Assembly (NCBI RefSeq): GCF_024398035.1
Contig: NZ_CP073748.1
Span: forward strand, 3,463,001-3,527,000
Direction: 5' to 3'
Length of the DNA stretch: 64,000 bases
DNA from: Kordiimonas sp. SCSIO 12603
Lineage (GTDB): Bacteria > Pseudomonadota > Alphaproteobacteria > Sphingomonadales > Kordiimonadaceae
Both the position numbers and the translations under genes were made by a program. Below the pieces are notes generated by a model. It worked only from the letters and a program-made list of their open reading frames with translations, made no database searches and was not told where the DNA came from. This document shows, in pieces, positions 41,820-51,099 of the stretch (its first letter is position 1; every line of letters starts with the position of its first letter).

Positions 41820-41882
41820 ACTGTCCTCCTGGGGTAATAAATTGAAATAAGTGTTTGATATGGGGGTTAGCATCATCATTTA

Positions 41883-41920
41883 AACGGCAGGTATGGTTTC
41901 TAACTCTGCAACCTGCCGTT
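41883..41920. terminator. Hairpin between glutamate-synthase-like and acetolactate-synthase-like genes
   Basis: AACGGCAGGT (41883-41892) pairs with ACCTGCCGTT (41911-41920) around an 18-nt loop. It could terminate or attenuate transcription from the glutamate-synthase-like gene into the next two genes. Confidence 0.5.
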
Positions 41921-41942
41921 CGATTTTTAGATATACTGGATA

Positions 41943-43457
41943 TTATTCAGCCGCTTTCTGAGTTTCTGGTTCTGGGTAGAGCTCATCCATAGAAACGCTT
42001 CTGCCGTTATCAAGTACGACACGTGCATGATAACGCTTTAGCTGTCTTGGTTCAGGCACGCCGCAACTGTGAGCAAGGATACCCACCTCTTTTTTCATAT
42101 TCTTCGCGTAGCTTGCCACCCGCTCAGATTTCGAAGCTGGATCAAGACCGTATTGAAGTTTTTCATTGTGCGTAGTGATACCTGTCGGGCATGTATTTTT
42201 ATTACACTGAAGTGCCTGAATACAGCCAAGTGCAAACATAAAGCCTCGTGCTGAATTCACGAAATCAGCACCTGCGCAATAAGCCCATGCAACTTCTGAC
42301 GGATTGATCATCTTACCGCTTGCGCACACTTTAATGCGTTCACGAAGGCCATATTTTTTCAAAATATCAACAACCAGCGGAAGACTTTCACGGATTGGCA
42401 TTCCCATGTTATCGATCAGGCTCATCGGAGCTGCACCTGTACCACCATCAGCACTATCAATCGTGATAAAATCAGGCGCACTTTCAATACCGCGTTCATT
42501 AATCAGTTTACACATAGTTTCAAAGAAACCATAAGCGCCAACCACCGCCTTGAAGCCCACTGGCTTCCCAGTTGTTTCGCGTACGTAATGGAGCATATCC
42601 AAAAGATCATCCACGCTGTCAATCTCGGGATGACGGTTCGGGCTGATTGCATCTTCACCCACGTTGATACCGCGGATGTTCGCAATCTCCTCATTTACCT
42701 TGGCACCCGGCAAAATGCCGCCCTTACCCGGTTTTGCGCCCTGGCTAAGCTTCAATTCGAACATTTTCACCTGTTCATGCTCCGCCACCGCTTTCAACTT
42801 TGCTTCGTCAAAACCACCTTCTGGCTTACGCACACCAAACTTGGCCGTACCAATCTGGAATACGATATCTGCACCACCTTCAAGGTGATACGGAGATAAA
42901 CCACCTTCGCCTGTATTCATCCACATCCCGGCCTTTTTCGCGCCTTTTGAAAGAGCCAAAACAGCAGGAATAGAGATCGCACCATAGCTCATACCGGAAA
43001 TATTGAAGGTACTATCTGTCTCATACGGATACTTACAATATGGCCCGATTTGAACCTTTGAAGGTTCTTCCGCATCTTTCTCAAGCGTTGGGAAAGGGCA
43101 GTTCACGAAATATACGGTGCCCGCAGGGCGTAAATCTCTGGACGAACCAAAAGCTACTGTTGAATCAACATTTTTAGCAGCGCGGTAAACCCAGGAACGT
43201 TCTGCGCGGTTGAAAGGCATTTCTTCTCGGTCGAGCGCGAAGAAGTACTGACGGAAAAACTCGCCAAGATGTTCAAACAGATACCGAAAACGTGCAATTA
43301 CCGGATAATTGCGCCTAAGTGTACTTTCTGTCTGTGTTTTATCCCGCACGTAGGTAAAGGCAAACCACAGCACACCCAAACCGACAACGGTGATAAAAAG
43401 AAAAGATAACAGCTCAAGAAATGCTACAACAAACTCAGGAATTTGGCCCATACTCAT
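41943..43457 (-). CDS. FMN-binding glutamate synthase family protein (GltB-like domain)
   Basis: 504 residues from the ATG at 43457, which follows AGGAGA; the frame extends to 43583. One N-terminal membrane helix (about 8-32) precedes the glutamate-synthase FMN/4Fe-4S domain: MSYGAISIPAVLALSKGAK near 150, GEGGLSPYH, KPGKGGILPG, DSADGGTGAAP near 330, and the Cys-rich ALGCIQALQCNKNTCPTG near 407-424. No glutaminase domain is present. Such stand-alone proteins are annotated as glutamate-synthase-like, and their substrates are unknown. It lies upstream of the acetolactate-synthase-like operon. Confidence 0.88.
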   Translation of the reverse strand: MSMGQIPEFVVAFLELLSFLFITVVGLGVLWFAFTYVRDKTQTESTLRRNYPVIARFRYLFEHLGEFFRQYFFALDREEMPFNRAERSWVYRAAKNVDSTVAFGSSRDLRPAGTVYFVNCPFPTLEKDAEEPSKVQIGPYCKYPYETDSTFNISGMSYGAISIPAVLALSKGAKKAGMWMNTGEGGLSPYHLEGGADIVFQIGTAKFGVRKPEGGFDEAKLKAVAEHEQVKMFELKLSQGAKPGKGGILPGAKVNEEIANIRGINVGEDAISPNRHPEIDSVDDLLDMLHYVRETTGKPVGFKAVVGAYGFFETMCKLINERGIESAPDFITIDSADGGTGAAPMSLIDNMGMPIRESLPLVVDILKKYGLRERIKVCASGKMINPSEVAWAYCAGADFVNSARGFMFALGCIQALQCNKNTCPTGITTHNEKLQYGLDPASKSERVASYAKNMKKEVGILAHSCGVPEPRQLKRYHARVVLDNGRSVSMDELYPEPETQKAAE

Positions 43458-43652
43458 CGTTTGTTCTCCTAATAATGAGGGAGTATCATACAACGATACC
43501 ACTAAACTTTCCGCAAATAACGGACGGTAAAGAATAGTTGAGCAGTATGTTAGTTTATTTGTCCCTATATTGTTTGGGCGCACCCTACCAAAAGCGACGC
43601 AACATGTGGTGTATTGGAACTATTCGGAAATTGCATAGAAGGAAAATAAACC

Positions 43653-44414
43653 ATGCCTGCACAGAAAATTACCTTCAAGGGAAGCCAGGGTTTCGAGCTT
43701 GCTGCTAAACTGGATACACCGGAAGGTGAACCAAAAGCTTATGCTCTTTTCGCTCACTGCTTTACCTGCGGCAAAGACCTGAATGCCATTAACCGAATTG
43801 CAAAAGCTTTAAATCAAGATGGTATTGCCCTGTTCCGTTTTGATTTCACAGGCCTTGGCCTTTCAAACGGGGATTTCGCGAACACTAACTTTTCTTCGAA
43901 CGTGCAAGATTTAATCGCGGCTGCCGATTACATGAGAGAAAATCTAGACGCCCCCAGCATCATGATGGGCCACAGCCTTGGTGGTGCTGCAACACTAGTG
44001 GCAGCGCACAGCGTGCCTGAGGTAAAGGCCGTTACAACGATTGGCGCACCATTTGATAGTGTGAACGTACTGAAACAGTTCAAAAACGATCTGGATAGAA
44101 TCGAAGTGGATGGTGAGGCTGAAGTAAAACTGGCTGGCCGTCCATTTAAAATGAAAAAGCAGTTTATTGATGACGCCCGCAGCCAGAATGTGGAAGAGCA
44201 TATCCGCAATCTGAAAAAACCACTGATGGTGATGCACTCACCTATTGATGACACTGTAGATATTGACCACGCCCGCCGCATTTACGAAGCAGCACGACAT
44301 CCGAAAAGCTTTGTATCTCTGGATAAAGCAGATCATCTACTGCTGAAAAACGCTTCAGACGGGATTTTCGCCGCCCGTATTATTAGCGCGTGGGCAAGCC
44401 AATATATCGCTTAA
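43653..44414 (+). CDS. Alpha/beta fold hydrolase
   Basis: 253 residues. Nucleophile elbow GHSLGG near residues 109-114, catalytic Asp in HSPIDDTVDI near 190-199 and His in DKADHLLL near 231. The opening with HCFTCGKDL near 31 matches the branch of hydrolases often fused to or found beside OsmC (peroxide-detoxifying) domains, but no OsmC domain is present here. Likely an esterase or acyl hydrolase; substrate unknown. Divergent from the glutamate-synthase-like gene with about 195 bp between. Confidence 0.85.
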   Translation: MPAQKITFKGSQGFELAAKLDTPEGEPKAYALFAHCFTCGKDLNAINRIAKALNQDGIALFRFDFTGLGLSNGDFANTNFSSNVQDLIAAADYMRENLDAPSIMMGHSLGGAATLVAAHSVPEVKAVTTIGAPFDSVNVLKQFKNDLDRIEVDGEAEVKLAGRPFKMKKQFIDDARSQNVEEHIRNLKKPLMVMHSPIDDTVDIDHARRIYEAARHPKSFVSLDKADHLLLKNASDGIFAARIISAWASQYIA

Positions 44415-44438
44415 AGCTGCAGACTGAAAATTGGGGAA

Positions 44439-45326
44439 TTAGAAATATTCCCCAAACAACTGGTAATCTTCTTCATATAAAGATCGAAGTGCATTTTCCG
44501 CTTCTGTCAGTTCAAATGTTTCACCATCTGATTTCATTTCATGAAGCGGTTCTATATCGATCCCCATAGATGCGGCTAATTTATTTTGAAGTTCTGAAAC
44601 TCCAGCCACATTCACAACAACATCAAAGTTATTAATGTTTTCACCTGCAAAGGCCACAAGTGCATCCGTATGGTTCCGAACCGTAATGAAGGTTCTGCGG
44701 TAGGCATCAAAGTTAGCTAAAAACTCTTCATAACACGGTCGAGTTTTAAGGCCATAAAAGCTTTCTTTACCATTTGTATCTCGCACCAAATGTTCACGTT
44801 TTTCAATGTTGCCTTTATAAAAGGAGCGAACACGAGCAATTGGGTCGCGCACCACCAGCGCCGTTTTGTAACTAACATAATCCTGCCGTAAGGTATCGAA
44901 GGTGACTAACTCATGATCTTGTTCATCATGAATTTCTTCACCTTGCCTCTTTTGCCCATCAATTGACGCCATAAAATTATACATGCTGGTACAGGCACAT
45001 TTGCGTACTGGAAAATAAAGCAGTTTATGTTGCTCAGATTTAACAGCATACCCTTGGCGGCTACCCACCTGTGCAAGTTCCCAAAAACCAGGCTTCCAAC
45101 ATATAGGAAGAACTTGCTTCAAAATCTCTGTCGCCCCGGCCTCATCACCAAAGAAAACACGCAAACGAGCAAGAAGTCGGAAAAGCCTTACATGACTATG
45201 TTCATCCACACCTTTCTGCAAAAGCTCAAAAGCTTCTTCCGCGCGCTCGTTGGCGTATAGATCGATGGCACGGCGGGCAATCTTCTGGATCTCAGGTGTA
45301 ATAGGGCGCTTTTCAATAGCTTTCAT
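44439..45326 (-). CDS. Sulfotransferase family protein
   Basis: 295 residues. The first about 85 residues look like short helical repeats (AIDLYANERAEEAFELLQ). The catalytic part has the 5'-PAPS-binding loop YFPVRKCACTSMYNFM near 105-120 and the 3'-phosphate motif VVRDPIARVRSFYK near 155-168. These match Sulfotransfer_2-type enzymes that sulfate carbohydrates or surface polymers using PAPS. The gene starts within the stop codon of the Fe-S scaffold-like gene (TGATG), so they are coupled. Sulfate for PAPS fits the sulfate-assimilation genes elsewhere in the window. Confidence 0.78.
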   Translation of the reverse strand: MKAIEKRPITPEIQKIARRAIDLYANERAEEAFELLQKGVDEHSHVRLFRLLARLRVFFGDEAGATEILKQVLPICWKPGFWELAQVGSRQGYAVKSEQHKLLYFPVRKCACTSMYNFMASIDGQKRQGEEIHDEQDHELVTFDTLRQDYVSYKTALVVRDPIARVRSFYKGNIEKREHLVRDTNGKESFYGLKTRPCYEEFLANFDAYRRTFITVRNHTDALVAFAGENINNFDVVVNVAGVSELQNKLAASMGIDIEPLHEMKSDGETFELTEAENALRSLYEEDYQLFGEYF

Positions 45327-45751
45327 CAGGCCTGCTCCGCTGCCATAAACACACCTTCCAGCACTTCGAAAGGCAGCATGACACTGCCGTGGCGTCCAGG
45401 GTGATCTTTCACAGGTGCAAGCAGCGCCAGATCACACCATTTTTCAGGGAAATTAACCTCACCTGTTTGAACCATATGGCGAAATTTTTCCGCAATACTC
45501 GATAGCTCGTCTTCCTCAAGACCAATTACATGCTGCCCCACAATTGCTGCGGCCGCCTGCCCAAGCGCACAAGCTTTAACTTCCTGACCGAATTCTTTAA
45601 TCACGCCATTTTCAATCACGGCATCAGCATTAATACGGCTTCCGCAGATTCTGCTGGTTTTAGTTACATGCAAGCATTCACCCTCAAGCCGTTCGGTGTG
45701 GGGAATTCTGGTGGTCCAGCGCAGGATATCTGTGTTGTATAATTCGGTCAT
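45326..45751 (-). CDS. NifU/IscU-like iron-sulfur cluster assembly scaffold protein
   Basis: 141 residues from the ATG at 45751; the frame runs to 45799, and no strong ribosome-binding site decides between them. The three scaffold cysteines are in place: C36 (RICGSR), C61 (VKACALGQAA) and C106 (KWCDLALL). IscU-type scaffolds assemble Fe-S clusters for transfer to apoproteins. This short divergent form is common in Alphaproteobacteria outside the isc/suf clusters. Coupled to a sulfotransferase gene and divergent from folE with a 239-bp region in between. Confidence 0.82.
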   Translation of the reverse strand: MTELYNTDILRWTTRIPHTERLEGECLHVTKTSRICGSRINADAVIENGVIKEFGQEVKACALGQAAAAIVGQHVIGLEEDELSSIAEKFRHMVQTGEVNFPEKWCDLALLAPVKDHPGRHGSVMLPFEVLEGVFMAAEQA

Positions 45752-45990
45752 GATACTCGGTATTTGATCCAGATAACTGATGCTTACGTAAGACTGCATA
45801 CATAAAAAACCAAGAAAAAAGAACTCTTCTTAGTTAATTGTTTTCTTCCCAAAGCACAGAAAACCTTGATTGCTTCGTTATTCTGACCATATTACTCTGT
45901 GTTTGGAGCATGCAACACCAAGAAGGAGCAGCTACAAAACCCTGGTTTCTGGATGCAGAAACCACCATACAATTTAGAAAGGAAATCCGA

Positions 45991-46620
45991 ATGGATGCCG
46001 TACTTGAAAGAGCTGATGACAGCTCGGAACTGAAGGTAATCCCGCAGGACGCTGATGAAAGCCCAAGCCGGGCCGAGGCCGAAGCCGCGGTTCGCACACT
46101 GATTAGGTGGGCTGGCGATGATCCAACCCGCGAAGGGTTGCTCGACACTCCAAAACGTGTCGTGAAAGCATATGAAGAGTTTTTCGAAGGGTATAAAAAA
46201 GACCCTGCCGAGATTCTGTCCCGCACATTTGAAGAAGTAAACGGTTACGATGATATGGTCGTACTACGTGGTATCAAAGTGGAAAGTCACTGTGAGCACC
46301 ATATGGTACCTGTGTCAGGCACCGCACATGTTGGCTATATGCCTAATGGCAGCGTAGTAGGCATTTCGAAACTTGCCCGTATTGTCGAAGCTTTTGGTAA
46401 ACGCCTGCAAACACAGGAAACCATGACAGCTCAAATCGCCGATGCACTCGAAGAGCACCTTCAACCGAAAGGCGTAGCTGTAATAATTGATGCAACACAC
46501 CAATGCATGACATGCCGGGGCGTGAAGCATGATGGTGTTTACACAATTACACGCCAGTTCCGTGGTTGCTTCAAGGAAGCCGATGAGGAGCGCCGTTTTT
46601 GGGATTTAATCCGCGGCTAA
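45991..46620 (+). CDS. folE: GTP cyclohydrolase I
   Basis: 209 residues from the ATG at 45991, which follows AAAGGAAA; the open frame begins earlier at 45838 but lacks a site there. Catalyses GTP to 7,8-dihydroneopterin triphosphate, the first step of folate synthesis. Hallmarks: [15 protein letters not shown] near 43-57, [10 protein letters not shown] near 98-107 (zinc C101 and H104), GKRLQTQE near 136 and CMTCRGVKH (C172). The zinc ligands indicate the classic type IA enzyme. Alone on its strand, closed by an intrinsic terminator. Confidence 0.95.
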   Translation: MDAVLERADDSSELKVIPQDADESPSRAEAEAAVRTLIRWAGDDPTREGLLDTPKRVVKAYEEFFEGYKKDPAEILSRTFEEVNGYDDMVVLRGIKVESHCEHHMVPVSGTAHVGYMPNGSVVGISKLARIVEAFGKRLQTQETMTAQIADALEEHLQPKGVAVIIDATHQCMTCRGVKHDGVYTITRQFRGCFKEADEERRFWDLIRG

Positions 46621-46641
46621 ATTAGCTAAAGAAATCAAAAC

Positions 46642-46677
46642 AAAAGGCAGCATTTCTAACGATATGCTGCCTTTTTT
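46642..46677 (+). terminator. Intrinsic terminator after folE
   Basis: AAAAGGCAGCAT pairs with ATGCTGCCTTTT around a 10-nt loop and continues into a T-run. Confidence 0.88.
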
Positions 46678-46781
46678 ATATGTTCACTGCACTCGTTGAG
46701 CAGTTCACGGTAATCAGCCTGCATATAATGTTTTCTCTTCCTATCTCTCTACGTAACGACAGCGAGAATAGGATAACAACG

Positions 46782-48719
46782 ATGACAGACCTTCAGTACA
46801 GCTGGAAATTTTATGCCCATGGTATGCTTTTTAATCCTCGGTATACTGGGGATATTAAAGGAAATGCAGACCAGATTACACTGGATACAAGCCTGAGAGC
46901 TAACGCAGGCTCTCCACTCGGCACGGGCATAACAATTCGCTATAGTTTCGAAAACGGTGCCCCTGATGGTTATGATCCCTCAGACTTTCTAAACTCATCA
47001 ATTACAGCGGAAAACAAGGCATTATTCGAAAAGGTTTTTGAAGAATACAGCGCCATTGCGAACATCACCTTCATTGAAGTAGGCCGAGGGCAAAATGCTG
47101 ATCTGGAAATATACCGCCGAAACACAGCTGGTGGCGGCGAAGCTGGTAGGCTGGACGGCCCCCAAGATAGCACTGCAATGATTGTTGGCGTAGCGGATGG
47201 CTTTGATCTCACTCAACTTTCGGAAGACTTTTATAAAGATGATATTCTTCTGGCCATCAGGCATGAACTTGGCCACGTGCTGGGGCTCGATCATCCACGC
47301 GGACAGGAAGGTTCATTCCTAACTGCCCATGATGTTTATGACCCTAGTTCCAATGATATCCCGTTCGAAGAAGCTACCGACAGGTTCACAATTATGAGTT
47401 ATGTGAACAATGAAGATTTCTATGAAAGAGGTGGGCTGAAAGGACAATATTTTGAGACAGTTCACAACACATGGGGACTTACTACCAATCAGTCACTTGG
47501 CTTGTTTGATATCAAAACCCTGCAGTATCTATACGGAGCCAACACTTCTACTAATGTCGAAGATAACACATACAGTTTCAGGCCTGAAGATGCTTCAGTG
47601 CTGACCATTTACGATGCTGGTGGCATTGATACTTTTGATTTCTCCAACCAGCTTACAGGTGTGAAAGCTAACCTTGGTGAAGCAACATTCTCTTCGGTTG
47701 GATATTATTACACCAATGCCCGCTTGAGCAGTTTTTCCGCGGAACCCGCTGATCTGGAAACACGCCCTGTAGTATTGGTTACAGCGAATAACAACATCTC
47801 TATCGCATGGGATACGGTTATAGAAAACGCTATCGGCTCAGATCATAAGGATACCCTGCGCGGGAATAGCGCCGACAATAACCTACAAGGTAAGGACGGT
47901 GATGATCTTCTTATAGCTTATGAAGGGTCTGACACTGTCACAGGCGGAAATGGGAACGATACAATATGGGCTGGTGCCGGGGATAAAGGTGCAGACTATG
48001 TTGATGGCGGCAGCGGGCGCGACATTATCGCTGGAGGTGCTGGCGACGATACACTATTCGGCGGCGGCGATGCTGACACACTATATGGCGGCACAGGCGA
48101 TGATCTCATCATTGTAACCACGCAAGGTGAAACCGATACACTCTCAAATGCCAATGAAATTGCCTATGGCGGCAGTGGAGCCGATATCATTCAAGCTGCG
48201 GCAGGTGATGATATTCTTGGTGGCGGGGTTGGTGACGATTCTATTCACGGCAACAATGGAAACGACACCATTTTCGGCGGCAAGGGTGATGGCAATGATG
48301 AGCTTCACGGTGGAGAAGGCAACGACACCCTTTATGGCGGCAAAGGAGATGACAAGGTCGTCGGCGATGAAGGAAATGATTTGCTCTTTGGTGGCAGCGG
48401 CAATGACCTCATAATGAGTATGGCTGGTGATGATACAATCTGGGGCGGAACCGGCGACGACACACTTATTGGCGGCGACGGAACTGATATGTTCCTTTTC
48501 AAAGAAAATCAGGGAAATAACCTTATCCAACACTTTGATGCGGGTGAAGATATTCTGAACCTTTCAGCTTTCGGTGTTTCCAACATCAGAGATATTGCAA
48601 GTGATGTAGATAATGGTTCTGGAAGTACTGCCCTTACCTTCACGCTTGATGAAAGCACGTCGGTAACCCTGAGCTCCTATACGCTGGCAGACTTGGATAG
48701 CCTGAATATCATAATTTAG
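46782..48719 (+). CDS. Serralysin-type RTX metalloprotease (M10), type I secreted
   Basis: 645 residues from the ATG at 46782, which follows AGGATAACAACG; the frame extends to 46680. There is no Sec signal, as expected for type I secretion. Zinc site HELGHVLGLDH (H161, E162, H165, H171) and Met-turn FTIMSY near 205 mark the M10B/serralysin group. The C-terminal third holds many RTX nonapeptides (GG-x-G-x-D-x-hydrophobic-x) that bind calcium outside the cell, ending with a hydrophobic tail (LADLDSLNIII) as secretion signal. No type I secretion genes are in the window. It may be an extracellular protease for nutrient acquisition. Confidence 0.9.
   Translation: MTDLQYSWKFYAHGMLFNPRYTGDIKGNADQITLDTSLRANAGSPLGTGITIRYSFENGAPDGYDPSDFLNSSITAENKALFEKVFEEYSAIANITFIEVGRGQNADLEIYRRNTAGGGEAGRLDGPQDSTAMIVGVADGFDLTQLSEDFYKDDILLAIRHELGHVLGLDHPRGQEGSFLTAHDVYDPSSNDIPFEEATDRFTIMSYVNNEDFYERGGLKGQYFETVHNTWGLTTNQSLGLFDIKTLQYLYGANTSTNVEDNTYSFRPEDASVLTIYDAGGIDTFDFSNQLTGVKANLGEATFSSVGYYYTNARLSSFSAEPADLETRPVVLVTANNNISIAWDTVIENAIGSDHKDTLRGNSADNNLQGKDGDDLLIAYEGSDTVTGGNGNDTIWAGAGDKGADYVDGGSGRDIIAGGAGDDTLFGGGDADTLYGGTGDDLIIVTTQGETDTLSNANEIAYGGSGADIIQAAAGDDILGGGVGDDSIHGNNGNDTIFGGKGDGNDELHGGEGNDTLYGGKGDDKVVGDEGNDLLFGGSGNDLIMSMAGDDTIWGGTGDDTLIGGDGTDMFLFKENQGNNLIQHFDAGEDILNLSAFGVSNIRDIASDVDNGSGSTALTFTLDESTSVTLSSYTLADLDSLNIII
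47860..48495 (+). repeat. RTX nonapeptide repeat block
   Basis: About 20 imperfect 27-bp units encode GG-x-G-N/D-D-x-hydrophobic-x calcium-binding repeats within the RTX protease, e.g. GGNGNDTIW, GGAGDDTLFGG, GGTGDDTLIGG. Confidence 0.88.
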
Positions 48720-48812
48720 ACTGGTTAAGAGGCGATCTGTAACAACACATTCACTTGATCATGCCAATGAAGCCAGATAGGGTTTCTCTACCCTAAAAAA
48801 GGTATCATTGGC

Positions 48813-50081
48813 ATGAAGAAATTTATTTATTTACTTATACTTACAACACTATCCTTCTCTTATAACGCGAACGCAGATGACCAAAAACAAACAGTAATTA
48901 TGATTGGTATTGATGGCCTGCGGAACGATAGTATTGACCGCATTGAAGCCCCCAATCTTCGCAAGCTTGCAAAAAGTGGCGTGCGTGCTGATGGAATGCG
49001 CCCAGCCATGCCTTCAAAAACATTTGTAAATTTCTATTCACTCGCCACTGGCCTACATCCCAAACATCACGGTATGACATCCAACTACCCTTACGATCAC
49101 AAGCTACGCCGCGCTTTCAGTCGAGCAACCGATACTCGGGACCCCGCATGGTGGGGCGGCGAACCGATTTGGATTACTGCTGAGAAACAAGGAGTGAAAG
49201 CTGGCACCTATTTCTGGGTTGGATCAGAGGTAGCAATAGGCGGTATTCAACCTACATACTGGAAACCTTTTGATCAGAATAAAGATTATGGAGAGCGCGT
49301 TGATGAAGTGCTTTCATGGCTCGCAAAACCAGAAGCCGATCGCCCTCGCCTTATCACTCTGTATTTCTCAGCTGTTGATACTGCTGCGCACAATTTTAGT
49401 GTTGGCAGCAAGGAAGAAGAGGAAGCCGTAAAACTGGTAGATAGCCACGTAGGTGACCTTATCAATGGTTTGCGACAGCAAGGTACACTTGAAAACACGA
49501 ACATCATTGTGGTGGCAGATCACGGCATGGCTAATCTGTCTGACGACCGAATGATCAACCTGGATAATTATGCAGATATCTCTGGTTATATCGTGCCAGA
49601 CTGGAACAAGAGTTACGGCCCGGCTTATTCTCCATTCCTTTATGTTTATGGAGACAATGATGACATTGACACACTTGCCACTAAGCTAAAGGGCAAACAC
49701 CCCAATATGAAAGTGTGGAAAAAAGGCGAGTTTCCAGAGGAATACCACTTTGATCACCCAACCCGCGGGCCAGATCTAATGATCCTAGCTGATACAGGCT
49801 GGACCCTCTTCGCTTCAGAAAACAAGGCCGATCCGACTCCGCTTTCCAAACTGCCCTTTCCACTTGCGGCCACTCATGGGTACGATAACCATAATCCACT
49901 CATGTATGCGACATTCATTGGCAACGGCCCTTCTTTCAAAAAAGGGATCATCACACCAGTTTTCGATAACGTTGAAATATATGGCCTCATTGCCTGTCTG
50001 CTTGATATTAAACCCGCCAACACTGAAGGAAACATTACCAACGTGGCAGGGTTTCTTAATAAAAGTTGTTCGCCTCACTAA
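48813..50081 (+). CDS. Exported NPP-type phosphodiesterase (alkaline phosphatase superfamily)
   Basis: 422 residues with a signal peptide (ending ANA). Ectonucleotide pyrophosphatase/phosphodiesterase hallmarks: VIMIGIDGLRND near 29-40 (metal Asp), MPSKTFVNFYSLATG near 70-84 with the nucleophile Thr, then DTAAHNF near 190 and the ADHGM motif near 235. NPP enzymes split nucleotide pyrophosphates or phosphodiesters outside the cell, likely for phosphate and nucleoside scavenging. It lies between the RTX protease and a trypsin-like protease, all exported. Confidence 0.9.
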   Translation: MKKFIYLLILTTLSFSYNANADDQKQTVIMIGIDGLRNDSIDRIEAPNLRKLAKSGVRADGMRPAMPSKTFVNFYSLATGLHPKHHGMTSNYPYDHKLRRAFSRATDTRDPAWWGGEPIWITAEKQGVKAGTYFWVGSEVAIGGIQPTYWKPFDQNKDYGERVDEVLSWLAKPEADRPRLITLYFSAVDTAAHNFSVGSKEEEEAVKLVDSHVGDLINGLRQQGTLENTNIIVVADHGMANLSDDRMINLDNYADISGYIVPDWNKSYGPAYSPFLYVYGDNDDIDTLATKLKGKHPNMKVWKKGEFPEEYHFDHPTRGPDLMILADTGWTLFASENKADPTPLSKLPFPLAATHGYDNHNPLMYATFIGNGPSFKKGIITPVFDNVEIYGLIACLLDIKPANTEGNITNVAGFLNKSCSPH

Positions 50082-50107
50082 GCTGTGCTGAGCGCACACT
50101 TGCTAAT

Positions 50108-50140
50108 CCCCCCTTGGTAAGGCATTTTATCAGGGGGTTT
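50108..50140 (+). terminator. Weak intrinsic terminator after the NPP gene
   Basis: CCCCCT pairs with AGGGGG around a long loop and is followed by TTTTCTTT, in the 76-bp gap before the trypsin-like gene. Confidence 0.55.
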
Positions 50141-50157
50141 TCTTTAGGATATCGCTT

Positions 50158-51015
50158 GTGAATAGTTTGAAACTTCTGTCGTCATTCATATTGGTTACCT
50201 TATTGGGGCCATCTTTCGAAGTTTCCTCACAAGACAAACCACGCGTGCGTATTCCGCCAGCTAACCAGTTACCACTGAACAACCCTACCAGTTTTCACCG
50301 CCGAGCCGTTGATAGCACTGAAGCCCCATGGAAAGCTGTGGGCCGCGTTAACATCGCAGGGCGGGCACATTGTAGTGGCAGCCTGATTGCCGAAGATATT
50401 GTGCTTACTGCCGCACACTGTCTCTATGCTAAATGGTCTCAGGAAATGGTGATACCAACCACGGTACATTTTCTCGCAGGGTATGCTCGCGGTGAATACG
50501 CAGCTCATACGCTAGTACAATCCTATGTAGTCAGCCCTTCCTTTGATGGCAGTGCTGGAGCAGCCAGAAGAAACCTTCCAAACGACTGGGCCTTACTTAA
50601 ACTCGCAGACCCTATCGGTAAGGAGCATGGTTTTCTGGAACTACATGATAAAATGAAGCTCAGCAGCGAAGAGCAAGACGTAGCAGCAATTTCAAAAGCT
50701 CTGGAAAAAATTGAGCTCTCAACCTCCAAAATCACCACTGCAGGCTATCCCGGAGACAGATCACATCTACTGTCTCTGGAAGAAAACTGTAAAATCACAG
50801 GTTCTCTCGCACGAGGCCATGTAATGCTGACCAACTGTATCTCTATCCGCGGTGATAGCGGCGGACCTGTCCTTCAATTCATCGATAATGAATGGGTAAT
50901 CATCGGTATTCAGGTGGCTTCCACAAAGCTCGGGAACCGCAATGCTAGCATCGGAGTTTCGGCGCTTGCATTCCGCAGAGAGTTTTACAAACTTCTAAAC
51001 GCCACAAAGAATTAA
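50158..51015 (+). CDS. Exported trypsin-like serine protease (S1 family)
   Basis: 285 residues from a GTG start preceded by AGGAT. N-terminal signal segment (LLSSFILVTLLGPSFEVSS). Catalytic triad: H87 in LTAAHCLY, D143 in NDWALLKL, S234 in RGDSGGPVL. Closest in layout to small secreted S1/V8-like proteases of Gram-negatives. Acts outside the cytoplasm; substrates unknown. Follows the NPP gene on the same strand and is separated from hisI by about 85 bp. Confidence 0.9.
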   Translation: MNSLKLLSSFILVTLLGPSFEVSSQDKPRVRIPPANQLPLNNPTSFHRRAVDSTEAPWKAVGRVNIAGRAHCSGSLIAEDIVLTAAHCLYAKWSQEMVIPTTVHFLAGYARGEYAAHTLVQSYVVSPSFDGSAGAARRNLPNDWALLKLADPIGKEHGFLELHDKMKLSSEEQDVAAISKALEKIELSTSKITTAGYPGDRSHLLSLEENCKITGSLARGHVMLTNCISIRGDSGGPVLQFIDNEWVIIGIQVASTKLGNRNASIGVSALAFRREFYKLLNATKN

Positions 51016-51099
51016 AATTTTGCTCACATAAAGTTAATCTGGCTTGAAGAAAATCTGGCTCTCTCTAAACTCCGGGCAAAATTAAAGCAGGATAGACCC

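Noticed and set aside
45838-45990. N-terminal extension of folE from an earlier start
   Set aside because: The first 51 codons lack a ribosome-binding site and have no counterpart in GTP cyclohydrolase I; the start at 45991 has AAAGGAAA and gives the normal length.
47860-48495. Regular tandem DNA repeats resembling an array
   Set aside because: Not CRISPR: the period is 27 bp without unique spacers, and the units encode RTX nonapeptides in frame.
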